DNA of 37,373 nt, taken from a virus. Made by a program: the position numbers and the translations under genes. Shown here piece by piece: positions 1 to 6,829 of the stretch. The DNA lies in IMG/VR virus record IMGVR_UViG_3300046673_000059, positions 1 to 37,373 of that record; one strand, 5' to 3'. The notes beneath the pieces were generated by a model. That model did not search any database and was not told the origin of the DNA. It was given only the letters and a program-made list of their open reading frames with translations. Each line of letters opens with the position of its first letter. Positions within the stretch are counted from its first letter, which is position 1.

Positions 1-2
1 AG

Positions 3-137
3 AGGATGGCAGGCGAGATGCACGCTGCCGATGCCTTGATGGCCAAGAAGAACTACTCTTCCCATGAGCTGTTGGAACGCATCAAGGTGATGAGCGCCCG
101 CAAGCGCGGTCCCCGCAAAGGCTCACACCGTCTTTGA
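3..137 (+). CDS. C-terminal end of an unrecognised basic protein (5' partial)
   Basis: An open frame runs from the window edge to TGA at 135-137. The end is rich in Lys, Arg and His. ATG codons at 6, 18 and 39 could be starts, but none has a visible ribosome binding site, so it is more likely the 3' end of a longer gene cut by the window edge. I do not recognise the family. The next gene starts 70 bp downstream on the same strand. Confidence 0.4.
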   Translation, partial: RMAGEMHAADALMAKKNYSSHELLERIKVMSARKRGPRKGSHRL

Positions 138-207
138 GTGCGTTGGCCTTGATGGCATCGATACTCACGCGCGAATGCTGGGTGGGCGGACTTCGCTGGA
201 GGTTTTG

Positions 208-624
208 ATGAGCGCTCCCTTTCATTTGCCGATACCTTATGTCGCTGTCGCGAAATTTCGCGCTCGTCAGATTATGCCGGAGCCGCAATGCGATATGTGC
301 GGGCATGTTTGGACGGACGAGGAGCGCAACTTCGATTTTGTGAAGAGGCACATGGTTGCAGTTCATGGATACAAACAGGTAGCTCGCCAGGTCTTCAGAT
401 CGACGCCATGCGTTGCCTGCATCAAGCCCGGCCTTTATCGGGTGGGAGGCGTCGCATATTGTCTGGAGCATCGCGATCTGGCGGTGACACGGACAACACG
501 GCGACGGAATCTGCTGGATGGCGCACGAATTGAAAGGGAGAAGTTGTCGAGCGATACGGAGAGCCGTTTGCGAAAGAAGGATAGCCTGCATCGGCTGACA
601 TTGCGGAGGAGGTATAAACCGTGA
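208..624 (+). CDS. Small double zinc-finger-like protein
   Basis: This 138-residue protein is basic in its C-terminal third. It has two potential zinc sites. One is C28-x2-C31 with H48-x4-H53, spaced like a C2H2 finger. The other is C68-x2-C71 with C85-x2-H88. Nucleic-acid binding or a structural zinc role is possible; no named family is recognised. The ATG at 208 is chosen over an in-frame ATG at 175 because GGAGG lies at 198-202 with good spacing. The end overlaps the next start by GTGA, so the first three complete genes look translationally coupled. Confidence 0.7.
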   Translation: MSAPFHLPIPYVAVAKFRARQIMPEPQCDMCGHVWTDEERNFDFVKRHMVAVHGYKQVARQVFRSTPCVACIKPGLYRVGGVAYCLEHRDLAVTRTTRRRNLLDGARIEREKLSSDTESRLRKKDSLHRLTLRRRYKP

Positions 625-947
625 GCGAACATGCGTCGGGAACTTGCCGGTACTGCGGCTGCACAGAGGAACATCCCTGCAAGACGTATTCCGGCGGCGA
701 GAACGATACCTGCGGGTGGCTCTATGGAACGCTCCAAACGGTCTGCACGGCGCCGATATGCATTTCGAACTATGCGCGGGACAAGCGTGCGCTGGAACGC
801 GAGATCAAGGAAATGACTCGCAAAAAGGCGCCATGGGAGATAGAGGAGCTTATCCAGGAGAAGCGCCGCAAGCGCAAGCGGGAATCGCGGCTGCGGTGTA
901 AGGCGCGGAAAGCGGCCGAGGCAAAGCGGAAGGTGGCGACGGTATGA
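621..947 (+). CDS. Cysteine-rich small protein with basic coiled-coil-like tail
   Basis: The start is GTG at 621 with a strong GGAGGAGG at 605-612. The 108-residue product opens with C9, C12, C14 and C20, followed by C31, C42 and C47, which looks like a zinc-binding knuckle. Residues 50 to the end are helical, charged and Lys/Arg-rich, consistent with nucleic-acid contact. I recall short phage proteins with a similar Cys-rich opening but no assigned function. It overlaps both neighbours by 4 bp. Confidence 0.7.
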   Translation: MSEHASGTCRYCGCTEEHPCKTYSGGENDTCGWLYGTLQTVCTAPICISNYARDKRALEREIKEMTRKKAPWEIEELIQEKRRKRKRESRLRCKARKAAEAKRKVATV

Positions 948-1279
948 CAACCGTTATCAGGCTGATGTTGACGGGCAGCATTGATCGCGCACAAACGCCG
1001 GTTTTGCGGCGCATCAAGGGAGAGGAGATTTGGATGGCGCCTAGAGTGGTGATGGGAAGCGAGTTGATTGAGCCGCATAAGAGAGCGGTAGGAATTTGCT
1101 CGGCCTGTGGCGAGCATTGCCCAGGCACGGAGCGGTATTGCAGCCGCTGTGAGGATGAGATCGACGCGCTGCGAAAGCCGAAGCAAGTGAGCGATTGGCT
1201 GATTATGCTGGGTTCGATCTTGGGCTTTTTGGTCTTTTGCCTGCTGATGGCTGGGCTTGCAAAGCTGATTTTTGGATGA
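944..1279 (+). CDS. Zinc-ribbon protein with C-terminal membrane helix
   Basis: The product has 111 residues from the ATG at 944, which overlaps the previous stop (ATGA). A compact zinc-ribbon-like motif has C52-x2-C55 and C66-x2-C69. Residues 84-109 form one strongly hydrophobic segment, so the protein is probably tail-anchored with the ribbon in the cytoplasm. An internal ATG at 1034 has its own GGAG-type site and could give an 81-residue form that keeps the ribbon and the membrane segment. The function is unknown. Confidence 0.65.
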   Translation: MTTVIRLMLTGSIDRAQTPVLRRIKGEEIWMAPRVVMGSELIEPHKRAVGICSACGEHCPGTERYCSRCEDEIDALRKPKQVSDWLIMLGSILGFLVFCLLMAGLAKLIFG

Positions 1280-1314
1280 GGTATGTGCCGGCGATGAGCT
1301 GGTGGAAAGGTTGA

Positions 1315-1575
1315 AGACATGGGAAAGCAATCTGCACTTCTGAAAAGGAACAACGGTATGGCGCAGAAAATCGAAATGTTTCTGCCAGTAAAAGTGCTGG
1401 CTCTGTCGGCAAGGTTGCCGTTGTAGGACTCAGGGAGCGAGGCGGTAGGGTAATCGCTCATCCGGTCGCCAACACTGACAAGGAAGCCTTGCAGGGCGCG
1501 ATTCTTGAGCATGTGGAGATTGGCTCTCAACTCATGACCGATGAGGCTTCCGGGTACTCCGGCATCGCCGGTCTG
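1315..1575 (+). pseudogene. Remnant of an IS1595 (ISXO2-like) DDE transposase
   Basis: The frame has no start codon of its own. It encodes a stretch typical of ISXO2-like transposases: a lead-in rich in K, N and R, then VVGLRERGGRV, then LQGAILEHVE and the TDEASGYSG motif that carries the second catalytic Asp. The upstream part with the first Asp and the zinc ribbon is missing. So are the downstream motifs (the conserved VNHS-like and HTNG-type segments). After about 1575 the similarity stops although the frame stays open to 1827. It is a non-functional internal fragment; no terminal inverted repeats were recognised. Confidence 0.65.
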
Positions 1576-1828
1576 TTCTTCGCAAGGACTACTGCTTTCG
1601 AGTTGCTTCAAGGCTGCCCTTTCCTTAAGGCGGGTGAGGTTTTTTGTCGAGGTAATCTTTGCCTCACGGGTGGCCTTGAAAGAAACAGATACGCAGAGCG
1701 CATGTTTAAATACACAAAGACAAACCAAATCATCACTACGGCAGAACGAATTCTCTTGGATCGGTGGAAGATAACTTCCACAGGAATAGCGGCGGCTGGG
1801 AAGAAACGGCCAGAAACGGGGGCGTAAA
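1576..1828 (+). other. Unassigned stretch after the transposase remnant
   Basis: About 250 bp without a convincing gene. The + frame of the transposase remnant stays open to 1827, but its product is not protein-like and resembles nothing familiar. A long minus-strand frame also crosses here, but it continues antisense through the two upstream genes. The stretch may be scar sequence left by insertion and loss of the IS element. Composition is less GC-rich than in the neighbouring genes. Confidence 0.4.
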
Positions 1829-1996
1829 TTGAGAACGGAAGTCAAGTATATAATTCCCGAAAGTATCTATCCGGAGAGCTTGCGGACGCAGTCATTATCG
1901 CTTAACCAGGTTCGCGCCTATGGCTCTCTCCTTGGGCGCGAAATGCGCGGCGACTTAGGCAATGAGCAACTGGGCCTTCGGGCAGCTCGGTCCTAA
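1829..1996 (+). CDS. Possible small protein of 55 residues
   Basis: TTG at 1829 opens a 55-residue frame with a natural-looking composition and a run of G residues just upstream as a weak ribosome binding site. It contains a predicted helix and no cysteines. It ends 37 bp before the lysozyme start. No family is recognised. The non-ATG start and weak binding site keep confidence low. Confidence 0.35.
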   Translation: MRTEVKYIIPESIYPESLRTQSLSLNQVRAYGSLLGREMRGDLGNEQLGLRAARS

Positions 1997-2033
1997 TTGT
2001 TCGCCGCGCAACTTGAAAGATGGAGATAAGTGC

Positions 2034-2537
2034 ATGAAAGCTACACGTTTTATTTTGGCGTTGCTGTTGCTGGGATGCTTCCCCGTCCACGCGGAGCGGC
2101 CCTCTGGCTCACAGAGGGCCGCTGAGAGTGAGAGCTCTTTGCGGCGCTTTGTGATGATTGCGCGCTTTGAGGGGCTGGCGCTGCATGTTCACCGCGATGG
2201 CCGGGGCGCGGAGATCGGCTACGGCCATGAGCTGCTCGTCGGCGAGAGGTATCCGCACGGAATCAATGAGCGCCAGGCGTATGCGCTCTACCTGGTCGAC
2301 GTGGCTAGGGCGGAGAGCGCGGTGCGGCGGCTGGCTCCGCAGGCTAATCAGAATCAGTTTGATGCCCTGGACGACTTTACCTACGAGATGGGTACGGGCG
2401 CGCTGGCGCGCCTGCTGGCGCATGGCTGGGCACAGGTTCCGGCCGAGTTGCCGCGCTGGCGCCGCGTCAATCACCGGCCAGTGGCCAGCATCGCGGCTCG
2501 AAGGCAATTTGAGGTTGCGCTGTTTTTGAAGAAGTGA
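2034..2537 (+). CDS. Exported GH24 lysozyme-type endolysin
   Basis: A T4/P22-type muramidase of 167 residues that should cleave the glycan backbone of peptidoglycan. The catalytic Glu is E46 in FEGL and the Asp is D55, the usual nine residues later. The IGYGH block and the later QNQFDAL...GTGAL and RR..E blocks all fit family GH24. The Thr normally found before IGYGH is replaced by E60 and the loop is one residue shorter. Residues 1-20 form a Sec-type signal (hydrophobic core, VHA cleavage-like end). LLGC inside it could alternatively be a lipobox. The ATG at 2034 is chosen because GGAG lies at 2022-2025 and the signal starts exactly there. A second wall hydrolase is encoded at 9087. Confidence 0.85.
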   Translation: MKATRFILALLLLGCFPVHAERPSGSQRAAESESSLRRFVMIARFEGLALHVHRDGRGAEIGYGHELLVGERYPHGINERQAYALYLVDVARAESAVRRLAPQANQNQFDALDDFTYEMGTGALARLLAHGWAQVPAELPRWRRVNHRPVASIAARRQFEVALFLKK

Positions 2538-2546
2538 AAGGAAGCG

Positions 2547-3797
2547 ATGGGCGCGAAAACCGGGATTGAATGGACGGACTCCACCTGGTCACCGATCAGG
2601 GCGCGAGTCAGGATGGATGCGGCGCAGATCGCCCGCGAGAAGGGTTACAACTCGCTGATCGAGATCGCAACAAAGATGCGGGGCCGCGTGGGCCAGCACT
2701 GCGAGCATGTGTCGCCCGGCTGCGAGAACTGCTACGCGGAGACTAACAATCATCGCTGTCTGCCTTACAACGGCACCGGCCTGCCTTATGACCGACGCTC
2801 GCGGAATCTGGTCGAGGCGTTCGTGGATGAAAAGGCGCTGCTGCAGCCGTTGAAGTGGAAGACGGTTAAAATACATACTCCTGAATGTGATGCGTGCGCC
2901 AAAGAAAGCATGCGCTCTGAAGGTCATTATGGATGCAAATGCCCTGTGCGGCCGCGCCGCATCTTCGTCGAGAATCAGTCGGACCTCTTCGCGGAGTGGG
3001 TGACTGATGAGATGCTCGACTGCATCTTCGCGGTGACGGCGCTCTGTCCGCAGCATATCTTCCAGGTGCTGACTAAGAGGCCAGAGCGGATGCTGGCGTA
3101 TTTACAGGGGAAGATTGCCCTCCGGATTCAGATTCTTTTTCAGCATCACATTTCTACTGAGAAATGGGGGCGCAAAGCGGAGAAAAGCCGTGGCGTAAGT
3201 CTTGGCGCTCCGGTTGCATGGCCATTTCCCAACGTCTGGCTGGGCGTGAGCGTTGAGAATCAGGCCGCGGCGGATGAGCGGATACCGCTGTTGCTTCAGA
3301 TGCCGGCGGCTGTGCGGTTCGCGAGCTGCGAACCGCTGCTGGGGCCGGTAAGTCTGGAAGAACTTCCGAGCCACAGCGGGATTGGTCGGCATCTTGCTGC
3401 GTTCAGCAACTTTCGTGACAAATATGCAGATGTGAAAACGGGCATTGACTGGGTAATATGCGGCGGGGAGAGCGGACCAGGTGCGCGGCCCATGCACCCG
3501 GATTGGGCGCGCAGGCTGCGCGATCAGTGCGCGGCGGCCGGCGTGCCGTTCTTCTTTAAGCAATGGGGCGAGTGGACGGAAGTCGGTGGAGGGCCACCGA
3601 ACATTGAGCTTGTCAATGAAGAGCCTCCGATTGACAGCATGAATGCGGTCATCCACCTGAATGGTCACCGACCTGATTGCTTCAACAAGATGCATGACGG
3701 AGAGAGTTATAGGTGGATGTCGCGCATCGGCAAAAAAGCCGCCGGCGCGCTTCTTGATGGCGTGGAGCGTAAGGCGTTCCCGGAGGTGCGGAGATGA
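2547..3797 (+). CDS. DUF5131 (phage Gp37/Gp68 family) protein
   Basis: The 416-residue product shows the family's hallmark opening GIEWTDSTW, then C52-x6-C59-x2-C62-Y, the SDLF segment, the WLGVSVENQ block, the FASCEPLLGP block and the closing WVICGGESGPGARP and FFFKQWGEW motifs. The three-cysteine cluster has a radical-SAM-like look, but the reaction is not established for this family. An insertion around residues 108-133 brings C114, C117, C130 and C132, a possible extra metal site. The stop overlaps the ASCH gene by ATGA. Such proteins are common accessory genes in phages. The ATG at 2547 follows GAAAGGAAG. Confidence 0.85.
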   Translation: MGAKTGIEWTDSTWSPIRARVRMDAAQIAREKGYNSLIEIATKMRGRVGQHCEHVSPGCENCYAETNNHRCLPYNGTGLPYDRRSRNLVEAFVDEKALLQPLKWKTVKIHTPECDACAKESMRSEGHYGCKCPVRPRRIFVENQSDLFAEWVTDEMLDCIFAVTALCPQHIFQVLTKRPERMLAYLQGKIALRIQILFQHHISTEKWGRKAEKSRGVSLGAPVAWPFPNVWLGVSVENQAAADERIPLLLQMPAAVRFASCEPLLGPVSLEELPSHSGIGRHLAAFSNFRDKYADVKTGIDWVICGGESGPGARPMHPDWARRLRDQCAAAGVPFFFKQWGEWTEVGGGPPNIELVNEEPPIDSMNAVIHLNGHRPDCFNKMHDGESYRWMSRIGKKAAGALLDGVERKAFPEVRR

Positions 3798-4222
3798 AAG
3801 CTCTGAGCGTACGCGCGCCGTGGTGGTGGGCAATCCTGCACGGCAAGCCGATTGAAAACCGGGAATGGTATACCAGCGTGCGGGGACGCGTTGCGCTCCA
3901 CGCCTCTAAATGGTGGGGAGTCGAAGACATCTCGCTGGATTGGTGTGATGTCGAAGACATGGCGGCTGCATCGGGAATTGTGATACCAGAGCCGGATTGG
4001 GCTTGGATGCGATCAGTTGGTGGCAGTGTCGTGGGCTCAGTGGAGATTGTCGATTGTGTGCGGGAAAGCACCAGCCCATTCTTTGTCGGGAAATACGGTT
4101 TCGTACTTCGGAATCCGATTGCTTTTGAAACGCCTCTGCCATGGAAGGGATCGCTTGGATTCTTTGACGTTGATGACATGGATTTTTCTTCGGCTCGATG
4201 GAATCAGGAGCAGAACCAATGA
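3794..4222 (+). CDS. ASCH-domain (PUA-like) protein
   Basis: The 142-residue protein opens with MKALSVRAPWWWAI, HGKPIENREW and RGRVALHAS, the classic ASCH signature. ASCH domains have a PUA-like fold and are thought to bind RNA or modified nucleotides; the specific substrate here is unknown. The first 40 residues form the conserved core and the C-terminus ends with the usual G-x-L-G-x-F block. Coupling to the DUF5131 gene by ATGA overlap suggests a shared role in nucleic-acid processing. Confidence 0.85.
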   Translation: MKALSVRAPWWWAILHGKPIENREWYTSVRGRVALHASKWWGVEDISLDWCDVEDMAAASGIVIPEPDWAWMRSVGGSVVGSVEIVDCVRESTSPFFVGKYGFVLRNPIAFETPLPWKGSLGFFDVDDMDFSSARWNQEQNQ

Positions 4223-4551
4223 GTGGCATCGCGCTGATCCCGACGAAGAAGCACGCGCCGGCGAAGCGCGTGCGGCCGGATGATGGCGGCATTGAGTGGC
4301 ATGAGGAGCTGCACGCCTTCTTTTGCCGGGGCTGCCTGGAGTATGACGAGATTCGCAATCCGCACAGCCGCGAGCCGGATAAGCTGGCGGAGATCCACGA
4401 GGGTCTGATTATGGATCATACCGAATGCTGGGAGTTTGACGATCCGGAGATGGCAAAGCAGGCGCGGAAACATCGCAAGGAAAAGAAGCGCCGCGAGCTG
4501 CTGGCCGCGGGCGGCCTGGCGGCGCAGCGCGTGAGCTGGAGGGGGAGATGA
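4219..4551 (+). CDS. Small CxxC protein, unknown function
   Basis: The 110-residue product is charged, with C36-x2-C39 and H67-x2-C70 as a possible zinc site and a Lys/Arg-rich helix near the end. The ATG at 4219 is preferred over an in-frame ATG at 4198, because it has AGGAG at 4205-4209 and overlaps the ASCH stop by ATGA. I recall no named family. It closes a tight four-gene run that begins at the lysozyme. Confidence 0.65.
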   Translation: MSGIALIPTKKHAPAKRVRPDDGGIEWHEELHAFFCRGCLEYDEIRNPHSREPDKLAEIHEGLIMDHTECWEFDDPEMAKQARKHRKEKKRRELLAAGGLAAQRVSWRGR

Positions 4552-4554
4552 TGT

Positions 4555-4582
4555 AGGGAACAGGGAATAGGGAACAGGGAAG
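4555..4582 (+). repeat. Heptamer array AGGGAAC (4 units)
   Basis: Four tandem 7-bp units read AGGGAAC, AGGGAAT, AGGGAAC and AGGGAAG. The array begins 3 bp after the stop of the preceding gene and abuts a 5'-truncated HTH frame. The same unit recurs at 5354-5381 and in degenerate form at 14638-14655. Units of this type are a known class of heptanucleotide microsatellite in some bacterial genomes. Confidence 0.9.
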
Positions 4583-4741
4583 AAGATTGCCTGGCTGCTC
4601 GAAGAGGGCTTCACGAAGTCTTCACTTGCGAAACGGCTGGGTTATAAGAATGGCGCAATCCAATATGACCAGGATGTGATCACGGCCAGGAATGCGCGCA
4701 AGGTAGATCGGCTTTATCGAACGTTGAAGGTTGGCGGATAG
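4571..4741 (+). pseudogene. 5'-truncated helix-turn-helix phage protein
   Basis: The frame opens inside the heptamer array and ends at TAG 4739-4741. It encodes 56 residues including WLLEEGFTKSSLAKRLGY and a following basic helix with the pattern of small phage HTH proteins. The N-terminus that should precede the WLLEEG segment is absent. The only possible starts are ATT (4586) or CTG (4595), so it is most likely a truncated gene. If initiated at such a codon, the array's AGGGAAG could act as the ribosome binding site. It probably bound DNA in the complete form. Confidence 0.5.
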
Positions 4742-4819
4742 GGCTTAGGTTTCAAGCGACGTTTGATTGATGATTGTCCCACGCGACACGAAGAGCGACG
4801 GGCATGGGGGAGTACTGCG

Positions 4820-5941
4820 ATGAGCGCACGGGCGAGTGGATACATGAAAGCGCTGGCGGTCTGCCCGAACGGGGAGCGCATTACGCCACGGGAGAAGTTG
4901 GTGGGAATGGTGCTGGCCGACTCGCACCAGGATAAGGCGCGCCGGTTCACCTATCCGAGCGTGGAGACTATCGCTGAGGAATCTATGAGCGATCGGCGCA
5001 CCTGCCAGCGATACCTGTCCGCGCTGGAACGCAAGGGTGTGATTCGCAGGCTGAGGCCTTCGAACCAGGGACGCGGAGCGCAGGTTTTTTACTTCTTTCC
5101 GGCGTTGGAAGAATTGCCAGAAGGGTGGCAGGACGCCGCCCTTTCTGTGCCGGATGTTTTTTGTGATAAGGGCGGCGGAAGGGCGGCGGAAGGGCGGCGG
5201 AAGGGCGGCAATTTGCGCGCTGCTCTAATAGAACGCGCGCAGGAACGGGAACATGAACAAGTACAACAAGAACAACACCCCCCTACCCCCCTCGCGAGGG
5301 GGGAGAGCGGCGGAAAGGAAAACGACGATGCGAACGATAGGGAACGGAAAGACAGGGAACAGGGAACAGGGAACAGGGAACAGGACGCGGCTGGCTCCTA
5401 TGCGCCGGAAAAAAGCGCCGCGAGTGTGGACCTGGCGGCTATGGAAGTTCAGACGCCGGGATTGGAAGTTTCTGAACGGCAGACCGTGGGTTCGGAATTG
5501 GGCGACGGCGAAAGCGATTCGAAACGCGATGTGGGAAGTGCGCGAAGCGGTGTGGACGCTGGCGGCGAGACGGCTGAGGCAGGCGCGGATCTCGACGGGG
5601 TAGCAGATGAGCCGCTCGATGACCTGGAGATAGCGGTGACTGCGCAGGTGGTGATGATTGGCTGCGGCTGGACGGATGAAAAACTGAGGCCGATCATCGT
5701 GGCGCAACTTGACATGCAGGAACAAAGCGGCGAGGGGTTGGTGGAGACTTCGCAAAAAATGATTGCGGCATGGAAGCTCTACAAACAGCAAGGTTCACGG
5801 TTGCGTTTCAAGTGGGGCGCGCGAAAGTTTATCGGCGAGGGCTACTGGAGCAACTCAGAAAGCTGGCCCTGGGATGCGATGGTATTGCGTGAGGAACGGT
5901 TACGCGCAAACGCAAGAGTGGGCAGTTATACACCGCCATAA
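4820..5941 (+). CDS. Winged-helix replication-type protein
   Basis: A 373-residue protein with an N-terminal winged helix at about residues 22-80. It has ITPREKLV, then a YPSVETIAEE helix-turn-helix and the RYLSALERKGVIRR wing, as in phage primosome or replication initiation proteins of the HTH_36 type. The middle, about 110-260, is low-complexity and charged, and contains an 11-bp repeat, an 18-bp palindrome and a heptamer array in frame. The C-terminus (about 275-370) is a helical domain ending in a WPWD segment. The ATG at 4820 is chosen over 4763 because GGGGGAG lies upstream with suitable spacing. It probably binds the origin or loads a helicase; no ATPase or primase motif is seen. Confidence 0.65.
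   Translation: MSARASGYMKALAVCPNGERITPREKLVGMVLADSHQDKARRFTYPSVETIAEESMSDRRTCQRYLSALERKGVIRRLRPSNQGRGAQVFYFFPALEELPEGWQDAALSVPDVFCDKGGGRAAEGRRKGGNLRAALIERAQEREHEQVQQEQHPPTPLARGESGGKENDDANDRERKDREQGTGNREQDAAGSYAPEKSAASVDLAAMEVQTPGLEVSERQTVGSELGDGESDSKRDVGSARSGVDAGGETAEAGADLDGVADEPLDDLEIAVTAQVVMIGCGWTDEKLRPIIVAQLDMQEQSGEGLVETSQKMIAAWKLYKQQGSRLRFKWGARKFIGEGYWSNSESWPWDAMVLREERLRANARVGSYTPP
5170..5209 (+). repeat. 11-bp tandem repeat GGGCGGCGGAA (3.6 units)
   Basis: Three exact copies at 5170-5180, 5181-5191 and 5192-5202 are followed by a partial GGGCGGC. The array lies inside the linker of the replication-type gene. Since 11 is not a multiple of 3, each unit is read in a different frame, so gain or loss of a single unit would shift the reading frame. 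Confidence 0.9.
5286..5303. repeat. Perfect 18-bp palindrome CCCCCCTCGCGAGGGGGG
   Basis: The palindrome is symmetric around TCGCGA and lies in the low-complexity linker of the replication-type gene. It could be a protein-binding site or simply part of the repeat-rich insert. No role is known. Confidence 0.85.
5354..5381 (+). repeat. Heptamer array AGGGAAC (4 exact units) inside a gene
   Basis: Four exact AGGGAAC units sit in frame in the replication-type gene. Every three units encode a seven-residue period of Glu, Gln, Gly, Thr, Gly, Asn, Arg. A degenerate unit lies just upstream near 5340. It is the same unit as at 4555-4582. Confidence 0.9.
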
Positions 5942-5974
5942 GTTCCACATGGAACATTTGTTACACGTGGAACA
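5941..5974. promoter_or_regulatory. Two parS-like 16-bp palindromic sites
   Basis: Site 1 (5941-5956) is AGTTCCACATGGAACA. Site 2 (5959-5974) is TGTTACACGTGGAACA. Compared with the chromosomal ParB site TGTTCCACGTGGAACA, site 2 differs at one base and site 1 at two. They are 18 bp apart centre to centre and lie between the replication-type gene and the next gene. No parA or parB gene is present in the window. Confidence 0.5.
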
Positions 5975-5992
5975 CTTGGCAAGGAGGATAAG

Positions 5993-6280
5993 TTGAGTTA
6001 TCGGAAAGTAAAACAGGTTTCGAAGATTTGCGCGAAGGAAGATTGCGGCCTGCCGAGGCTGGGAAGGAATAGGTTGTGCCGGAAGTGTCAGAGCGAGAAA
6101 GAGCGCATTCGGCAAAGAAAGAAAACTGAGCCAGTCGAGCTGCTGGCGCGGGCGGTGCGTGAAGTGAAGAAGCGTCCGGGCATTATCGACCAGGGATTCA
6201 AGCAGCGGTTGGAAGAGCTGGCGTCGGTGGTAGCGGCGCAGATCAATGATTTCAATGAGAGCGCGCGGAGGGCCGGATGA
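5993..6280 (+). CDS. Small zinc-finger-like protein
   Basis: TTG at 5993 follows a perfect AAGGAGG at 5981-5987. The 95-residue product has C13-x4-C18 and C29-x2-C32, a four-cysteine zinc site, then a Lys/Arg/Glu-rich region and a C-terminal amphipathic helix. A DNA- or RNA-binding role is plausible. It ends in ATGA overlap with the next small gene. Confidence 0.7.
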   Translation: MSYRKVKQVSKICAKEDCGLPRLGRNRLCRKCQSEKERIRQRKKTEPVELLARAVREVKKRPGIIDQGFKQRLEELASVVAAQINDFNESARRAG

Positions 6281-6441
6281 GCGATGAGGCTCGAAAGCAG
6301 ATCAAGGACATAGCCGCGCGGATGATAGATTTTGCGGCGGTGCAGGCGAATGGCATGGTGGCGAGCGCCAGTCCGCGGCTGATAAGGAAATGGGCTGCTG
6401 AGATTAAAGCGGCATTAAAGCGGGATGCGGAGGCGGAATGA
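6277..6441 (+). CDS. Small helical protein of 54 residues
   Basis: The ATG at 6277 overlaps the preceding stop, and the stop at 6439-6441 overlaps the next start, so both ends are ATGA junctions. The product is mostly alpha-helical and contains no cysteines. No family is recognised. The double coupling in an otherwise compact run is the main evidence that it is real. Confidence 0.6.
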   Translation: MSDEARKQIKDIAARMIDFAAVQANGMVASASPRLIRKWAAEIKAALKRDAEAE

Positions 6442-6758
6442 CACGCTTTGTGGTGATTGAGACGTTGCGGCGCGGCAAGGTGATGCCGCCTGAGCCGCTG
6501 GATAAGATAGGCCAGATCATGGCAGAGCGGGCGTTGCGGGCCGAGGTGGATGCTCAGGTTTACGAGGACTGGGAAAAGCGAAGAACGGCACATATCCAGG
6601 AAGAGCGCGATCACAAGCTGCGAGTGGAAGAAGTATTTATGACGAAAAAGCCGAAGCGCGAACGAGTATATGTGAGCTTTGGAGCGAAGAAGATAAGTCG
6701 CGAAGATAGGATTGCATCTAAAATCAAGAATGCATATGGAATGGGGGGAGCATTTTAG
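6438..6758 (+). CDS. Hypothetical charged protein
   Basis: A 106-residue product translated from the ATG at 6438 in overlap with the previous gene. It is highly charged with a predicted long helix (about residues 20-75) and a basic C-terminus. No domain is recognised. It ends the run of coupled genes that starts at 5993; the following inverted repeat and the 6830 gene look like a separate unit. Confidence 0.6.
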   Translation: MTRFVVIETLRRGKVMPPEPLDKIGQIMAERALRAEVDAQVYEDWEKRRTAHIQEERDHKLRVEEVFMTKKPKRERVYVSFGAKKISREDRIASKIKNAYGMGGAF

Positions 6759-6768
6759 GATTGCAATC

Positions 6769-6795
6769 TTAGGGAATTACGTATTTACTCCCTAA
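6769..6795. promoter_or_regulatory. Inverted repeat, possible operator
   Basis: TTAGGGA (6769-6775) and TCCCTAA (6789-6795) form a perfect 7-bp inverted repeat with a 13-bp AT-rich centre. It lies in the gap upstream of the 6830 gene, where an operator would be expected. No T run follows, so it is not a typical terminator. Confidence 0.4.
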
Positions 6796-6829
6796 ATACA
6801 TGAGAGGCAGACGCCTCAAAGGAGACAAG

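Noticed and set aside
850-1845. Long minus-strand frame of 331 codons
   Set aside because: It runs antisense through two well-supported plus-strand genes and the transposase remnant, has no family-like motif and no good start site.
5225-5791. Minus-strand frame in the repeat-rich part of the replication-type gene
   Set aside because: Its apparent LFPVPCSLFPV repeats are only the reverse reading of the heptamer array; the plus frame has the winged-helix domain and a good start.
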